Positions 42,345 to 51,730 of a stretch of DNA of 64,000 bases are shown here, piece after piece (the first letter of the stretch is position 1; every line of letters begins with the position of its first letter). The notes under the pieces are model-generated. The model worked only from the letters and a program-made list of their open reading frames with translations, had not been told where the DNA came from and did no database searches. The stretch is from contig CAYZIS010000005.1 in the NCBI GenBank assembly GCA_964478545.1, positions 1 to 64,000 on the forward strand, in the 5' to 3' direction. Made by a program: the position numbers and the translations under genes. The stretch comes from DQWO01 sp964478545. Lineage in GTDB: Bacteria; Desulfobacterota; Anaeroferrophillalia; Anaeroferrophillales; Anaeroferrophillaceae.

Positions 42345-43030
42345 TAAACAATACCCTCTCTCATTGACCCGTCTTCAAGGTAAATAATTCTACTCATGCG
42401 GTCAGCAAGGCGCTGACTATGGGTAATCACAACCAGGGCTAAGCCAAATTCCTTATTCAGTTCGAACAACAAGCCCTCCACTTCCAGACTATTTTTACGA
42501 TCAAGGTTTCCCGTCGGCTCATCTGCCAATACCAGAGAGGGCTTAAGAACCAGAGCTCTGGCCAAGGCTACCCGCTGCTGTTCTCCCCCGGAGAGCTCAC
42601 CTGGTTTATGCTGTAGACGGTGCGACAAACCCACCCGAGTCAAAATAGTTCGGGCTGACATATCAGCCAATTTACGGCTGTCGCCCCGTATCAGGGATGG
42701 AATCATGACATTTTCCAGGGCAGTAAACTCTGGCAGCAGGTGGTGAAACTGAAAGACAAAGCCCACCCTGGCGTTCCGCCAGTCAGCCAGCTTCTCCTGG
42801 GACCAGCTAAATACATTATCACCAGAAAAAAAAAGACTACCAGAAGTTGGCTGGTCAAGGGCCCCCAGGATCTGGAGCAGGGTACTCTTCCCGGCGCCGG
42901 ATTCCCCGCAGATAGCCAACCGTTCACCAACATTAACTGATAGATTTATCCCCTCCAGAACCGGGATAGTTTCACCATCAAGATGAAATTCTTTAGACAA
43001 TTGTTCAACCCTGATTAATTCCCGTGACAT
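42344..43030 (-). CDS. lolD: Lipoprotein-releasing ABC transporter ATPase LolD
   Basis: 228 residues. Walker A GESGAGKST, VGFVFQFHHLLPEFTALENV (LolD Q-loop signature), LSGGEQQRVALARAL, and DEPTGNLD. It powers release of outer-membrane lipoproteins from the inner membrane. Next to bamA on one side and, via one extra gene, to lolC/E on the other. Confidence 0.96.
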   Translation of the reverse strand: MSRELIRVEQLSKEFHLDGETIPVLEGINLSVNVGERLAICGESGAGKSTLLQILGALDQPTSGSLFFSGDNVFSWSQEKLADWRNARVGFVFQFHHLLPEFTALENVMIPSLIRGDSRKLADMSARTILTRVGLSHRLQHKPGELSGGEQQRVALARALVLKPSLVLADEPTGNLDRKNSLEVEGLLFELNKEFGLALVVITHSQRLADRMSRIIYLEDGSMREGIV

Positions 43031-43040
43031 AATCCACCAA

Positions 43041-44216
43041 TTAATCAGTTTGATAATGTTCTATCATACAACTCATGGTCTGCTGATTACGCTTTTTAAG
43101 TTTTTCCATAACTTTGCGCAGGAAATGGGGAAACTGAGTAGCAATCTCGTCAAGAAGTTTCCGGTCCATGGAAGCCAGTAAACCATCAGTGAGGGCAAGA
43201 ACTGTCGCAATAGCCGGCCGACCGGTGATCATAGATATCTCACCAAAGAAACTTCCTTTACCCAATTCTGCCAGCTTAATACATTTTTCGCCGGACTGTA
43301 TCTGTACCTGCATTTCCCCGGAAAGAATAATATATAAGGTCTGATTTTTTTTGCCTTCTTTAATCAGACAGTCACCTTTGGTCACCGGCATTATTTCCAG
43401 CCGGGAAATAATTTCTGAACGGCGGTTATCCGGAAATCGATGGAAAAACATCAGGGAGGACAAAACCACATCAATCATCCTTTTATGGTAGCCGTCAACA
43501 ATCAACTGCTGCAACTGCGGAAACTGCCGCTCAATCATTTCAAATTGTTCCTGCGGAATATTCAGCAGGTGGCAATCCGTCAAAGCCCGTACGGTAGCCC
43601 TCCTGGCTCCTCCCCCCAAGATACTCATCTCACCAAAGAAATTACCAGGCCCCAATTGCACCACTTCATTTTCCTGATGATCCTTTTCACGCAGAACCAC
43701 TCCTACCTGCCCTTCGATAATAACATAGAAAACATCGCCAGCATCTCCCTGACGAACGATATCATCGCCGGCTTTTACCTGGGAAGACGGGAACACTTTG
43801 CTTAGTTGTTCCAAATCATCCAGGGATATTTGTGGCAAAAGGTTAATTTCTTCCTTAATTTCATGTTCATCCCCCAGAGATAATTCTCCGAGGGCAGCAG
43901 CCTCTGCCGTAAATCCCTTGTAGCTGTAAAGATTTGCCAGGATATCTCTGATCTCAATATTGTCAGGATCATAGCGCAATATCAGCTTATAGACCGCGAT
44001 AGCTTTATCCACTGCCCCTTCACGGGCATCTTTCTCAGCCATTTTCATCAACAACGAGATGCCCCGGTCAGAATCACCATTCTGGATGTAGGCTTCAGCC
44101 AACTTGACCTGGAGATGAAAACTTCCTGGATTTTTAAGCAATTGCTCATTGAGACGATCAATGCGGGAAGCCGGATGATCAGTTCTATCTTTTTTACCAA
44201 AAAACATGGCACTCAT
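43041..44216 (-). CDS. TPR plus two cyclic-nucleotide-binding-fold domains
   Basis: 391 residues. An N-terminal TPR-like region (FHLQVKLAEAYIQNGDSDRG, AIAVYKLILRYDPDN) and two cNMP-binding folds (about 120-245 and 250-370) with VRQGDAGDVFYVIIEGQVGV, GNFFGEMSILGG and LGKGSFFGEISMITGRPAIA. The phosphate-binding cassette Arg/Ala pattern is present in RRATVRALTD and RPAIATVLALTD. It lies between lolC/E and lolD, which is not the standard Lol order. Role unknown; ligand may be absent. Confidence 0.85.
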   Translation of the reverse strand: MSAMFFGKKDRTDHPASRIDRLNEQLLKNPGSFHLQVKLAEAYIQNGDSDRGISLLMKMAEKDAREGAVDKAIAVYKLILRYDPDNIEIRDILANLYSYKGFTAEAAALGELSLGDEHEIKEEINLLPQISLDDLEQLSKVFPSSQVKAGDDIVRQGDAGDVFYVIIEGQVGVVLREKDHQENEVVQLGPGNFFGEMSILGGGARRATVRALTDCHLLNIPQEQFEMIERQFPQLQQLIVDGYHKRMIDVVLSSLMFFHRFPDNRRSEIISRLEIMPVTKGDCLIKEGKKNQTLYIILSGEMQVQIQSGEKCIKLAELGKGSFFGEISMITGRPAIATVLALTDGLLASMDRKLLDEIATQFPHFLRKVMEKLKKRNQQTMSCMIEHYQTD

Positions 44217-44219
44217 AAG

Positions 44220-45458
44220 CTACTCATATCTCAGGGCCTCAGCAGGTAGCATTTTAGACGCCCTATACGAAGGATAAATGGTTGCCAGAAAGGAAATAAG
44301 CAAAGACACAAAACAGATTAAAAGCACATAAAATGGTTCCAGATTAACCGGCAGGGTAGTAACATAATAAATGTCACTGGGCAAATTAATGAAATGATAG
44401 TTTTTCAATAACTCACAAATACCGATGCCAGCTCCCAAACCTAACAAGGTACCCATAACGCCAACAATCATTCCCTCCCAGACAAATATTCTCATGACTC
44501 TCCTGGCCGGCATACCCAGGGTTTTAAGGATGGCAATATCTTTATGCTTTTCCATTACCACCATAAAAAGGGTGGAAACAATATTAAAGGCTGCGACCAG
44601 AATTATCAGCATTAAAATTACAAACATGGTCACCTGCTCGAGCTTGAGCGCCGAAAAAAGATTACGGTTCATATCCGTCCAATCACGGGCCCAGAAAGGA
44701 TACCCCAACAGTTGCTGGATCTTTTTCCCCACCGCACCGGCACCGTAGACATCGGCAACCTGGACAGAAATTCCTGAAACTTTTTCATCCAGCCCAAACA
44801 GTCGCTGAGCGGCTGCCAAATCCACATAAACCAATGAAGAATCATACTCATACATACCGGAAGAAAAGATCCCTTCAACCTGGAACAGCTTCATTCTTGG
44901 AACCATGCCCAACGGTGTCGGAGAACCAACCGGCGATATAATCCTGACCCGCCCGCCAACCGAAACCCCAAGGTTTTTGGCCAGTTCACTGCCTAAAATA
45001 ATGCCCGGATAGTCATGGCTGCCCGAGGAAGTATTTACAGCGGCTTTCATGAATGAACCGGCAGTTATCTGGCTGCGGACATCCTTACCAAGCGGATCAG
45101 TTTCCAGGTCAATACCCCGGAACACCACCCCGCTGACCGTCCGACCATGGGCTATCATCACCTGATTAAGAACAAAAGGGGCAGCCAATTTAACCCCGGG
45201 AACCTTTTGCACCTTTTCAATAACTTTTTCATAATCGGAAATGGCACCACCATAACGCATCACGACAATATGGGCATTATTCCCTAAAATCCGGCTTTTC
45301 AGCTCCGTCTCAAAACCACTCATCACTGACATAACCACAATCAATGCTGCCACCCCCAGGGCAACCCCAGCAATGGAAATCATGGTAATTAGTGAAATAA
45401 ATATCTGTTTCCGTTTAGCAAGCAGATAACGAAAAGCTATGAATAACTCAAGGAACAA
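44220..45458 (-). CDS. lolC: Lipoprotein-releasing system permease LolC/LolE
   Basis: 412 residues. MacB-like permease: N-terminal membrane segment (LITMISIAGVALGVAALIVV), large periplasmic domain, and three C-terminal segments (MFVILMLIILVAAFNIVSTL, EGMIVGVMGTLLGLGAGIGI, LICFVSLLISFLATIYPSYR). Only one LolC/E gene is seen, as in systems with a LolF-type homodimer. ATP comes from LolD two genes downstream. Confidence 0.94.
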   Translation of the reverse strand: MFLELFIAFRYLLAKRKQIFISLITMISIAGVALGVAALIVVMSVMSGFETELKSRILGNNAHIVVMRYGGAISDYEKVIEKVQKVPGVKLAAPFVLNQVMIAHGRTVSGVVFRGIDLETDPLGKDVRSQITAGSFMKAAVNTSSGSHDYPGIILGSELAKNLGVSVGGRVRIISPVGSPTPLGMVPRMKLFQVEGIFSSGMYEYDSSLVYVDLAAAQRLFGLDEKVSGISVQVADVYGAGAVGKKIQQLLGYPFWARDWTDMNRNLFSALKLEQVTMFVILMLIILVAAFNIVSTLFMVVMEKHKDIAILKTLGMPARRVMRIFVWEGMIVGVMGTLLGLGAGIGICELLKNYHFINLPSDIYYVTTLPVNLEPFYVLLICFVSLLISFLATIYPSYRASKMLPAEALRYE

Positions 45459-45460
45459 GT

Positions 45461-46963
45461 TCAGGACTCTTTGTTTTCAGGTTTCAACAGGGGAAATAAT
45501 ATAACATCACGGATTGAAGGGGAATCGGTGAGCAGCATAACCAGCCGGTCTACACCTATCCCTTCACCAGCAGTCGGAGGCAAGCCATATTCTAAAGCCC
45601 TGATATAATCCGCGTCATACTGATGAGCCTCCTCATCCCCAGCTTCTTTTTCCTTTACCTGCTGAATAAAACGTTCACGCTGATCCAGAGGATCGTTCAA
45701 CTCAGAAAAAGCATTAGCCATCTCCCGGCCAGCAATGAAAAGTTCAAATCGATCAGTTACAGCCGGATTCGTTTCACTTCTCCGGGACAAAGGAGATATC
45801 TCAACAGGATAATCCGTAATAAAGGTTGGTTGGATCAGTTTTGACTCAACAATTTCATCAAAGATTTTCATCAGCAGTTTCCCATAGCTGCTGTCTTTCT
45901 CCTCCACCTCAATATCCAATTCCTTTAATACCTGCAACACAGAATCACGGGTTTGAAGCCTTTCCGCCGGAACAGCGCCATACTTTTCAATGGATTCAAC
46001 CACTGTCAAATGGTCCCAGGGCGGGGTCAGATCAATTTCCTGCCCCTGATAGACCACATTGTGGCTGCCACAAACCTGCTCAGCCAAAGAAGCAAACAAT
46101 TCTTCCGTAAGCTGCATGAGATCCAGATAGGTGGCATAAGCCTGATAAAACTCAAGCATGGTAAATTCAGGATTATGCTGAATGGAAATACCCTCATTAC
46201 GAAAGTTACGATTAATTTCAAAAACCCGCTCAAAACCACCGACCACCAGGCGCTTCAGATAGAGCTCTGGGGCAACTCGAAGGAATAATTCCATATTCAG
46301 AGCATTATGATGGGTAACGAAAGGACGCGCAGTTGCCCCCCCGGCAATGGGCTGCATCATCGGGGTTTCCACTTCCATAAAATCACGCTGTTTGAAAAAG
46401 TCGCGGATTCCATCAATAATTTTCACGCGTTTTTTAAAAGTATCAACCACATCCCTGTTTACGAGCAAATCAACATATCGCTGACGATACCGGGTTTCCA
46501 CGTCCTTCAATCCATGCCACTTCTCCGGCAAAGGTCGCAGGGATTTTGTCAACAAACATAGCCGCTCAGTCAAAACCGTCAATTCACCGGTCCGGGTCCG
46601 AAATATTTTACCTTCTACCCCAATAAAATCCCCGACATCACATACCTTGAAAATCTCAAACAGGTCTTCACTGATTGTATCCTTACGAACATAAATTTGA
46701 ATTTGACCGGTCCGGTCTTTCAGGTGGGCGAAAGCCGCTTTGCCGAAAAAGCGCAGGGACATCAGACGACCAGCTACTTTTACCTGGGAAGGATGGTTCT
46801 CCAACTCTTCCTTTTCGACCGCCCCAAAACGGCTGACAACATCCGCGGCTGTTTCCCCGGGGACAAAACCATTGGCAAAAGGATTAATCCCTTGCTGCCG
46901 TAGTTTTTCAATTTTCTCAATCCGCTGCTGCCGAATATTAGTCTTTTCCTGTATTTCGCTCAT
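45461..46963 (-). CDS. lysS: Lysyl-tRNA synthetase, class II
   Basis: 500 residues. OB-fold anticodon domain (VKVAGRLMSLRFFGKAAFAH) and class II motifs: motif 1 IRDFFKQRDFMEVETPMM, motif 2 FEINRNFRNEGISIQHNPE, motif 3 GIGVDRLVMLLTDSPSIRDV. Charges tRNA-Lys. Begins the lol/bam operon, overlapping the TPR lipoprotein gene by 4 bases. Confidence 0.97.
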   Translation of the reverse strand: MSEIQEKTNIRQQRIEKIEKLRQQGINPFANGFVPGETAADVVSRFGAVEKEELENHPSQVKVAGRLMSLRFFGKAAFAHLKDRTGQIQIYVRKDTISEDLFEIFKVCDVGDFIGVEGKIFRTRTGELTVLTERLCLLTKSLRPLPEKWHGLKDVETRYRQRYVDLLVNRDVVDTFKKRVKIIDGIRDFFKQRDFMEVETPMMQPIAGGATARPFVTHHNALNMELFLRVAPELYLKRLVVGGFERVFEINRNFRNEGISIQHNPEFTMLEFYQAYATYLDLMQLTEELFASLAEQVCGSHNVVYQGQEIDLTPPWDHLTVVESIEKYGAVPAERLQTRDSVLQVLKELDIEVEEKDSSYGKLLMKIFDEIVESKLIQPTFITDYPVEISPLSRRSETNPAVTDRFELFIAGREMANAFSELNDPLDQRERFIQQVKEKEAGDEEAHQYDADYIRALEYGLPPTAGEGIGVDRLVMLLTDSPSIRDVILFPLLKPENKES

Positions 46964-47754
46964 GGTATTTTTTTCTTTCCTGGCATTGTTTCAGTTGCCG
47001 GCAATTCCTGCAACTCCACTTCGGCCTGTTTAGCCACTTCTGTTTGAGGACTGACTTCAAGTACTTTTCTGAAAGCAGCCCGCGCTTTTTCAAACTTTCC
47101 AGTTTTCTTCAAAGACATCCCGTACCGCAGCCATACCTGGGGCCATCGTGGGGCCAAGGCAGTCGCCCGTTCAAAAGCTGTCGTTGCCTGAGTGAATCTA
47201 TCAGTATGGTAGAAAAGCATCCCAAGGTTATAATAAGCCTGAACAAAAGCGGGTTTATATTTGATAGCCTGTCGGTAATATTGCTCGGCAGCAGCGGAAT
47301 TATCCTTGGCTTCCATCACCTTGCCCAAATTCACCAGAGCCTTTTCAGGCGTCAGGTAGAGGGGGTTCTGCAATGCCTGATGAAATGATGCTTCAGCCTT
47401 GGAATACTCTTTATCCTGCATATAAAGAATGCCCAGATTATTATAGGCATCGGAATATCCCGGGTCGAGGTCAACCGCCTGCTGGAAAGCTGCCTTGGCC
47501 TGCACATAATTCTGTGACTGCCAGGCAAGAATACCACTGAGGAAATAGAGACGCTTATCGCGAACTCCACTTTCCTGACTCCGGGATATATACTGCTTTA
47601 CCAGATCATATTGATGATTACGGTAATGGGTCAAAATCTCTTCATAAACATCATCGGGCAAGGTTGGTGCCGCTTGTTCTTCAATATTACCAGCGGCACA
47701 GCCAATTAAAACAACCATCCACACAAACAATGCTATAATTCTGAGTTTAGTCAT
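46960..47754 (-). CDS. TPR lipoprotein (PilF/PilW-like)
   Basis: 264 residues. Lipobox near the start (VVLIGCAA, Cys19), then five or six TPR motifs (YLFLSGILAWQSQNYVQAKA-type, AYNNLGILYMQDKEYSKAEA, QAYYNLGMLFYHTDRFTQAT). Resembles PilF/PilW, lipoproteins that assemble type IV pilus secretins, but no pilus gene is nearby, so the role is left open. Overlaps lysS. Confidence 0.8.
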   Translation of the reverse strand: MTKLRIIALFVWMVVLIGCAAGNIEEQAAPTLPDDVYEEILTHYRNHQYDLVKQYISRSQESGVRDKRLYFLSGILAWQSQNYVQAKAAFQQAVDLDPGYSDAYNNLGILYMQDKEYSKAEASFHQALQNPLYLTPEKALVNLGKVMEAKDNSAAAEQYYRQAIKYKPAFVQAYYNLGMLFYHTDRFTQATTAFERATALAPRWPQVWLRYGMSLKKTGKFEKARAAFRKVLEVSPQTEVAKQAEVELQELPATETMPGKKKIP

Positions 47755-47782
47755 CGCAACTCACTATCTGCCTTTACCTGTT

Positions 47783-48472
47783 TTACCCGGCTATCAGTTT
47801 AAAATACTCTAGCCGTTCATCAACCCAGCCTTTATAGCGGGTATCAGGAACAAACTGGACCAGATTTTCATAAGCAGCTTTGGCCTGTTCATATTTTTTC
47901 AGGTTTTCATAGCTCATTCCCAGCAATAGATAAACATCTTCACTGGTAGATGTATGATCCGCCTGTATTTTGGCCAGGATTTCCAGACAACCAAGATAAT
48001 CCTGTTTTTCAAAGTCAACATATGCCATACCAAGACGACACAAATCAGCAATATATGTGTCAGATGCGGCCTTATCCAAAGCTTCCTGATAAGCCTGATT
48101 GGCTTTATCGTACTGTTTCAATACATAATATCCATTACCTCGCAGATAACAGGCCAATGGATAGGAGGCCGCCAGACGTGAAGTTCCGGCACCCGCCTCC
48201 AGCTTGGCAATTCCAGTCTTCAATGAGTCTGGCTGGCTCATATCATCAAAATATTGCAGTCCGACACCCAATACCATGGAAGCCTGTTTATTCTGGTATC
48301 CGAGATAAGCACGGGTTCCCAACACCATAATCAATAGGGTTAGAACAACTATCCCTCCCACAATAACTTTTTTACTGTGGGATTTGGCGTATGCCTGCAC
48401 AGCATTGACCGTCTTCATAAAGCCATCTGGTTGCCGCAATTCCCTTCTGACCGATATTTTACTTTTTGCCAT
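47783..48472 (-). CDS. Membrane-anchored TPR protein (YfgM-like)
   Basis: 229 residues from the ATG at 48472; a longer frame reaches 48496. One transmembrane segment (KVIVGGIVVLTLLIMVLGTR, about 42-62), then a periplasmic TPR array (ACYLRGNGYYVLKQYDKANQ, DVYLLLGMSYENLKKYEQAK). Resembles YfgM-type anchors that interact with the secretion and Bam machinery. It is upstream of the TPR lipoprotein in the same direction, so they may be co-transcribed. Confidence 0.8.
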   Translation of the reverse strand: MAKSKISVRRELRQPDGFMKTVNAVQAYAKSHSKKVIVGGIVVLTLLIMVLGTRAYLGYQNKQASMVLGVGLQYFDDMSQPDSLKTGIAKLEAGAGTSRLAASYPLACYLRGNGYYVLKQYDKANQAYQEALDKAASDTYIADLCRLGMAYVDFEKQDYLGCLEILAKIQADHTSTSEDVYLLLGMSYENLKKYEQAKAAYENLVQFVPDTRYKGWVDERLEYFKLIAG

Positions 48473-48969
48473 TTTCCGAGGAGACTCCCTTCTCACACAC
48501 TACGACACCATCGGCTATAATTAAATATACCGACGGCCATTTATTAAAATCATCAATAATACCGCTAAAATCAGAAGCATCCATAGCATAATAAAAGACA
48601 TTAATCAATAACGAAACCATCGCTATATCGCTTTCGCACAAGCTGCCTCTCGTGAGTTAGTTTCTACTTGAAATCATTTTCCACCAAACCGGCAAATGCT
48701 CTCTGGAAAAACCAGAAACAGACAAAATCTATTGACACCATTTCCACAACTGGTTAAGATATTATTACAGGCTCTCTTGAAAAGTTAGTAACGTACGCCT
48801 GAATTCCTGTCACTCTTTTCAGTACCCCCTTGAGGGGTATAAAAAACAAGAAATTGTCGGGAATACATTCAGGATGACCCGGTACATTGATTTTGGTTGC
48901 GGGCGTTAGCCCGCGTTAGGATGTTATTATCAGCGTTTCTGAATACAACTGACAAGGAGATACCTGCGA
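48473..48969. repeat. Spacer before the glycosyltransferase: repeat copies, no gene
   Basis: Contains the 69-base repeat (about 48786-48854, partner 28107-28175: CTGTCACTCTTTTCAG and CCCCCTTGAGGGGTATAAA) followed by a piece of family 1 (GGGAATACATTCAGGATG). A short frame at 48459-48641 was rejected. A ribosome site GACAAGGAGATACC precedes the next gene. Confidence 0.6.
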
Positions 48970-50241
48970 ATGAGGAAAAGTGCTCTTAACAGTGAAGCAC
49001 GGAAAGCCATCACCGCCATTACTCAGGCTGACATTCTGGTTGGAATCCCCAGCTATAACAATGAAGAAACCATCGGCCACGTTGCTGAAGCCATTAAACT
49101 TGGACTAGCCAAATATTATCCTACTTCCAGGGCGGTATTATTTAATTCTGATGGCGGCTCTGATGATCAGACCAGAATGGTTTTTGAGCGTATTACCAGA
49201 ACCAATTCTTATGATACCTTTTTCATCAAGGAACCGCAATTTCCCCTGGAAAGCGTAAGCAGCGAATATATTGGCACTCCTGGCAAGGGTTCGGCATTCA
49301 AGGCCATCTTTGAGGCGGCACACATACTTGGAGTCAAAGCCTGCGCAGTGCTGGATTCCGATTTACGCAGCATTACCCCTGAATGGATACAATTACTGCT
49401 GACTCCCGTACTAACAAAAGGGTATGGTTATGCCTGTCCCTTCTACCAACGCTACAAGTATGACGGAACTATCACCAACAGCATCGCCTACCCTTTTACC
49501 CGAGCCCTTTACGGTCGGCGGGTTCGCCAGCCTATTGGGGGTGATTTCGGTTTTTCCGGCAAGCTCCTGGAGCTTTACCTTAAGCAAGATGTCTGGGAGA
49601 CGGATGTCACCCGTTTCGGCATTGACATCTGGATGACCACCACCGCCATTGTCAATGGTTTTAAGATCTGCCAGTCATTCATGGGGGCGAAAATCCATGA
49701 TGTCAAAGATCCCGGAGCGGATCTGGGCCCCATGTTCATCCAGGTGGTCGGTACCATTTTCTCCCTGATGACCATCTATGAATCCAATTGGCAGAAAGTT
49801 GTCGGCAGCCGACCGACGGCAATTTTGGGATTTCAAGCGGAAACCGCACCCAAGCCTCTGAATGTTAACGTCTCCCGGATGATGACCAAATTTACTGAGG
49901 GAATTTCAAACCATAAGTCTTTATACCAGCAGGTTTTTTCTGAACAGGTTTTTACGAAGCTGATGGAAGTTGCTGAAATGGCCGGGGACAACATAGACTT
50001 CCCGAAAACACTATGGGCGAAAGTAGTTTTTGATTACGCTGTGTTTTACCAGACAGCTCAGGACCGCCAACAGGTCCTGCAGTCTTTAATTCCCCTCTAT
50101 TATGGTTTTATTTCATCATTTGTACATGAAACTGAGAACTTGGACGACTACCAAGCTGAAGAAGTAATCGAAGAACTCTGCCAGATTTATGAAGACAGTA
50201 AACCCTACCTAATTGAACAATGGCAACAAAATAAGAGCTAA
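48970..50241 (+). CDS. GT-A glycosyltransferase (mannosylglycerate/glucosyl-phosphoglycerate-type)
   Basis: 423 residues. GT2/GT81-like fold: ILVGIPSYNNEETIGHVAEA, FNSDGGSDDQT, the metal-binding DxD in AVLDSDLRSITPEW, and an HDVKDPGAD acceptor-side motif. Similar to mannosyl-3-phosphoglycerate or glucosyl-3-phosphoglycerate synthases, which make compatible solutes. The precise donor and acceptor are not decided by sequence. AAGGAG precedes the ATG. Stands alone. Confidence 0.8.
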   Translation: MRKSALNSEARKAITAITQADILVGIPSYNNEETIGHVAEAIKLGLAKYYPTSRAVLFNSDGGSDDQTRMVFERITRTNSYDTFFIKEPQFPLESVSSEYIGTPGKGSAFKAIFEAAHILGVKACAVLDSDLRSITPEWIQLLLTPVLTKGYGYACPFYQRYKYDGTITNSIAYPFTRALYGRRVRQPIGGDFGFSGKLLELYLKQDVWETDVTRFGIDIWMTTTAIVNGFKICQSFMGAKIHDVKDPGADLGPMFIQVVGTIFSLMTIYESNWQKVVGSRPTAILGFQAETAPKPLNVNVSRMMTKFTEGISNHKSLYQQVFSEQVFTKLMEVAEMAGDNIDFPKTLWAKVVFDYAVFYQTAQDRQQVLQSLIPLYYGFISSFVHETENLDDYQAEEVIEELCQIYEDSKPYLIEQWQQNKS

Positions 50242-50510
50242 TGCGGGCTGCGCCCGCAAGTAAGTAGCCTTATCAGAACATTTTCTTGTTAAAAAACAAG
50301 AAAATAACCTGTAAGTTACTAAAACTTAAATTGAGCAGTTAGCTTTTAGCCATTAGCTATTAGTTCAATGATTACAGGATTTTTACCATTACAAACTGTC
50401 ACCCATCAGGTCTTATTGCTCATAAACGTAATGTCTTGATTTTTTAAAACTAAACGCTGATAGCCAACGGCTAATCGCTTAACTTAGGTAAAACTAGGGG
50501 AGTCAGGAAA
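50242..50510. repeat. Spacer with GCGGGCTGCGCCCGC hairpin and GCTTTTAGC/GCTAATCGC blocks
   Basis: Partner of the repeats at 21368-21550 (GCGGGC palindrome, CTTATCAGAAC and CCTGTAAGTTAC) and 23240-23385 (GCTTTTAGCCATTAGC, GATTACAGG, CTAAACGCTGATAGCC, GCTAATCGCTTAAC). No gene. The next gene's ribosome site GGGGAGTCAGG begins near 50493. Confidence 0.6.
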
Positions 50511-50879
50511 ATGAAAAGTAAAAAAAAGATTCTCTCAATTGACGATGAGGAAAATATCCGTTTACTGTTATCCTGTGAGCTCGAGGATGAGGGCTACGAG
50601 GTAATCAGCCTCGGGGACCCACTGCAGGCAATGAAGATGATCGAGGAGGAACAACCAGACATCATCATACTGGACATTAAAATGCCGCAGTTAAGCGGCA
50701 TTGAACTATTGAAAATGATCCGGGACAAATACTACGACTTACCGGTTATCCTCCTATCTGCTTACAGCTCTTTCAAGCGGGATGTCACAGCCATGGCCTC
50801 CGATTACTATGTAGTTAAATCGGCAGACCTGAACGAGTTAAAAAAACTGATTAAAAAAATTTTTAAAACCCACATCTAA
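50511..50879 (+). CDS. Lone receiver-domain response regulator
   Basis: 122 residues, receiver domain only: ILSIDDEENIRLLLSC, phospho-acceptor Asp in DIIILDIKMPQLSG, and conserved Lys in YYVVKSADL. The Thr/Ser position is S in VILLSAY. No kinase or output domain nearby, so the partner is elsewhere. It runs convergently into the next gene with a 6-base gap. Confidence 0.9.
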   Translation: MKSKKKILSIDDEENIRLLLSCELEDEGYEVISLGDPLQAMKMIEEEQPDIIILDIKMPQLSGIELLKMIRDKYYDLPVILLSAYSSFKRDVTAMASDYYVVKSADLNELKKLIKKIFKTHI

Positions 50880-50885
50880 AAAATG

Positions 50886-51482
50886 CTATTTCTTTTCAGT
50901 CTCACTGGCAGTCGTTTTTTCCACCGGTTTTTTTCTGGGTGCCTGTAGCGTTGTAGTTCTGGGCTTTTCTGCCGTTGAGGCGGCTGCTTTTGTTGTGGTC
51001 TTCCTAATCGTCGAACTTTTTTTCACCGGTTTGTCTGCGGGACTATCAGCAGCAGCAGCATTACTTTCTTCCGTTTTTGCCGCCGATTTATCACCGGGAG
51101 CCTGGCTGTCAGCAACCGGTGTTTCCACCGTTCCCGGATTTTCAGGGGTTGAAAAAGTTTCCGTACAACTTTCTGCCTCTGTTGCAGCCATCTCCTCTGT
51201 TTTTATCTCATTAATTTCCTGAAGCAGCAATTCCTGCTCTTGATCCAGGTCTGACAAAGTCAATAATAGCTGAGATATCTCCTCTTTATCCCAGACATTA
51301 TCTTCTTTTTGTAAAACCTTGAATATGTAAAGGCGTTCCCCCAAATTTTGAAAGTAATGTTTACGTTGACGGCGAATGGAAAATAGTTTCACCCGCCGGG
51401 TAGCAACGCGACAAAGCTTTCCACTTTCATGGGTAAATTTTTTTAGCACAGATTGGCCAGTCTTGATTGCTGAATCACTCAT
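50886..51482 (-). CDS. Protein with Lys/Ala/Pro-rich histone-H1-like tail, function unknown
   Basis: 198 residues. The first 90 residues are basic then helical (RRVKLFSIRRQRKHYFQNLG, LLLTLSDLDQEQELLLQEIN). The remainder is low-complexity, rich in Ala, Thr, Lys, Pro and Glu (KPVKKSSTIRKTTTKAAAST), like AlgP/H1-type tails. Could bind nucleic acid. Convergent with the receiver gene. Confidence 0.55.
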   Translation of the reverse strand: MSDSAIKTGQSVLKKFTHESGKLCRVATRRVKLFSIRRQRKHYFQNLGERLYIFKVLQKEDNVWDKEEISQLLLTLSDLDQEQELLLQEINEIKTEEMAATEAESCTETFSTPENPGTVETPVADSQAPGDKSAAKTEESNAAAADSPADKPVKKSSTIRKTTTKAAASTAEKPRTTTLQAPRKKPVEKTTASETEKK

Positions 51483-51730
51483 TTTTTCCCTCCCCAGTTA
51501 AAAACTATATGAAAAATCTGTATGGTAATCCCTTGAAACACTCACTTACATATCAATTCAGGTTTCTGCTATAGTTGAGCACCAATTGCTTAAATATTAG
51601 CTGGAAAACAACAATTTACTACAGATACTCTAGCGTAAGATCAAGCTAAATTAATAACTATTGCTTTGTCAAGGTTTTTCTGCCAGATACTATGGTAATG
51701 ATGATATTTCTTAAAGAGCTATTTTCATAA

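Noticed and set aside
48459..48641. Small minus-strand frame before the YfgM-like gene
   Set aside because: Overlaps the start of the TPR gene, has no ribosome site and no recognisable pattern.
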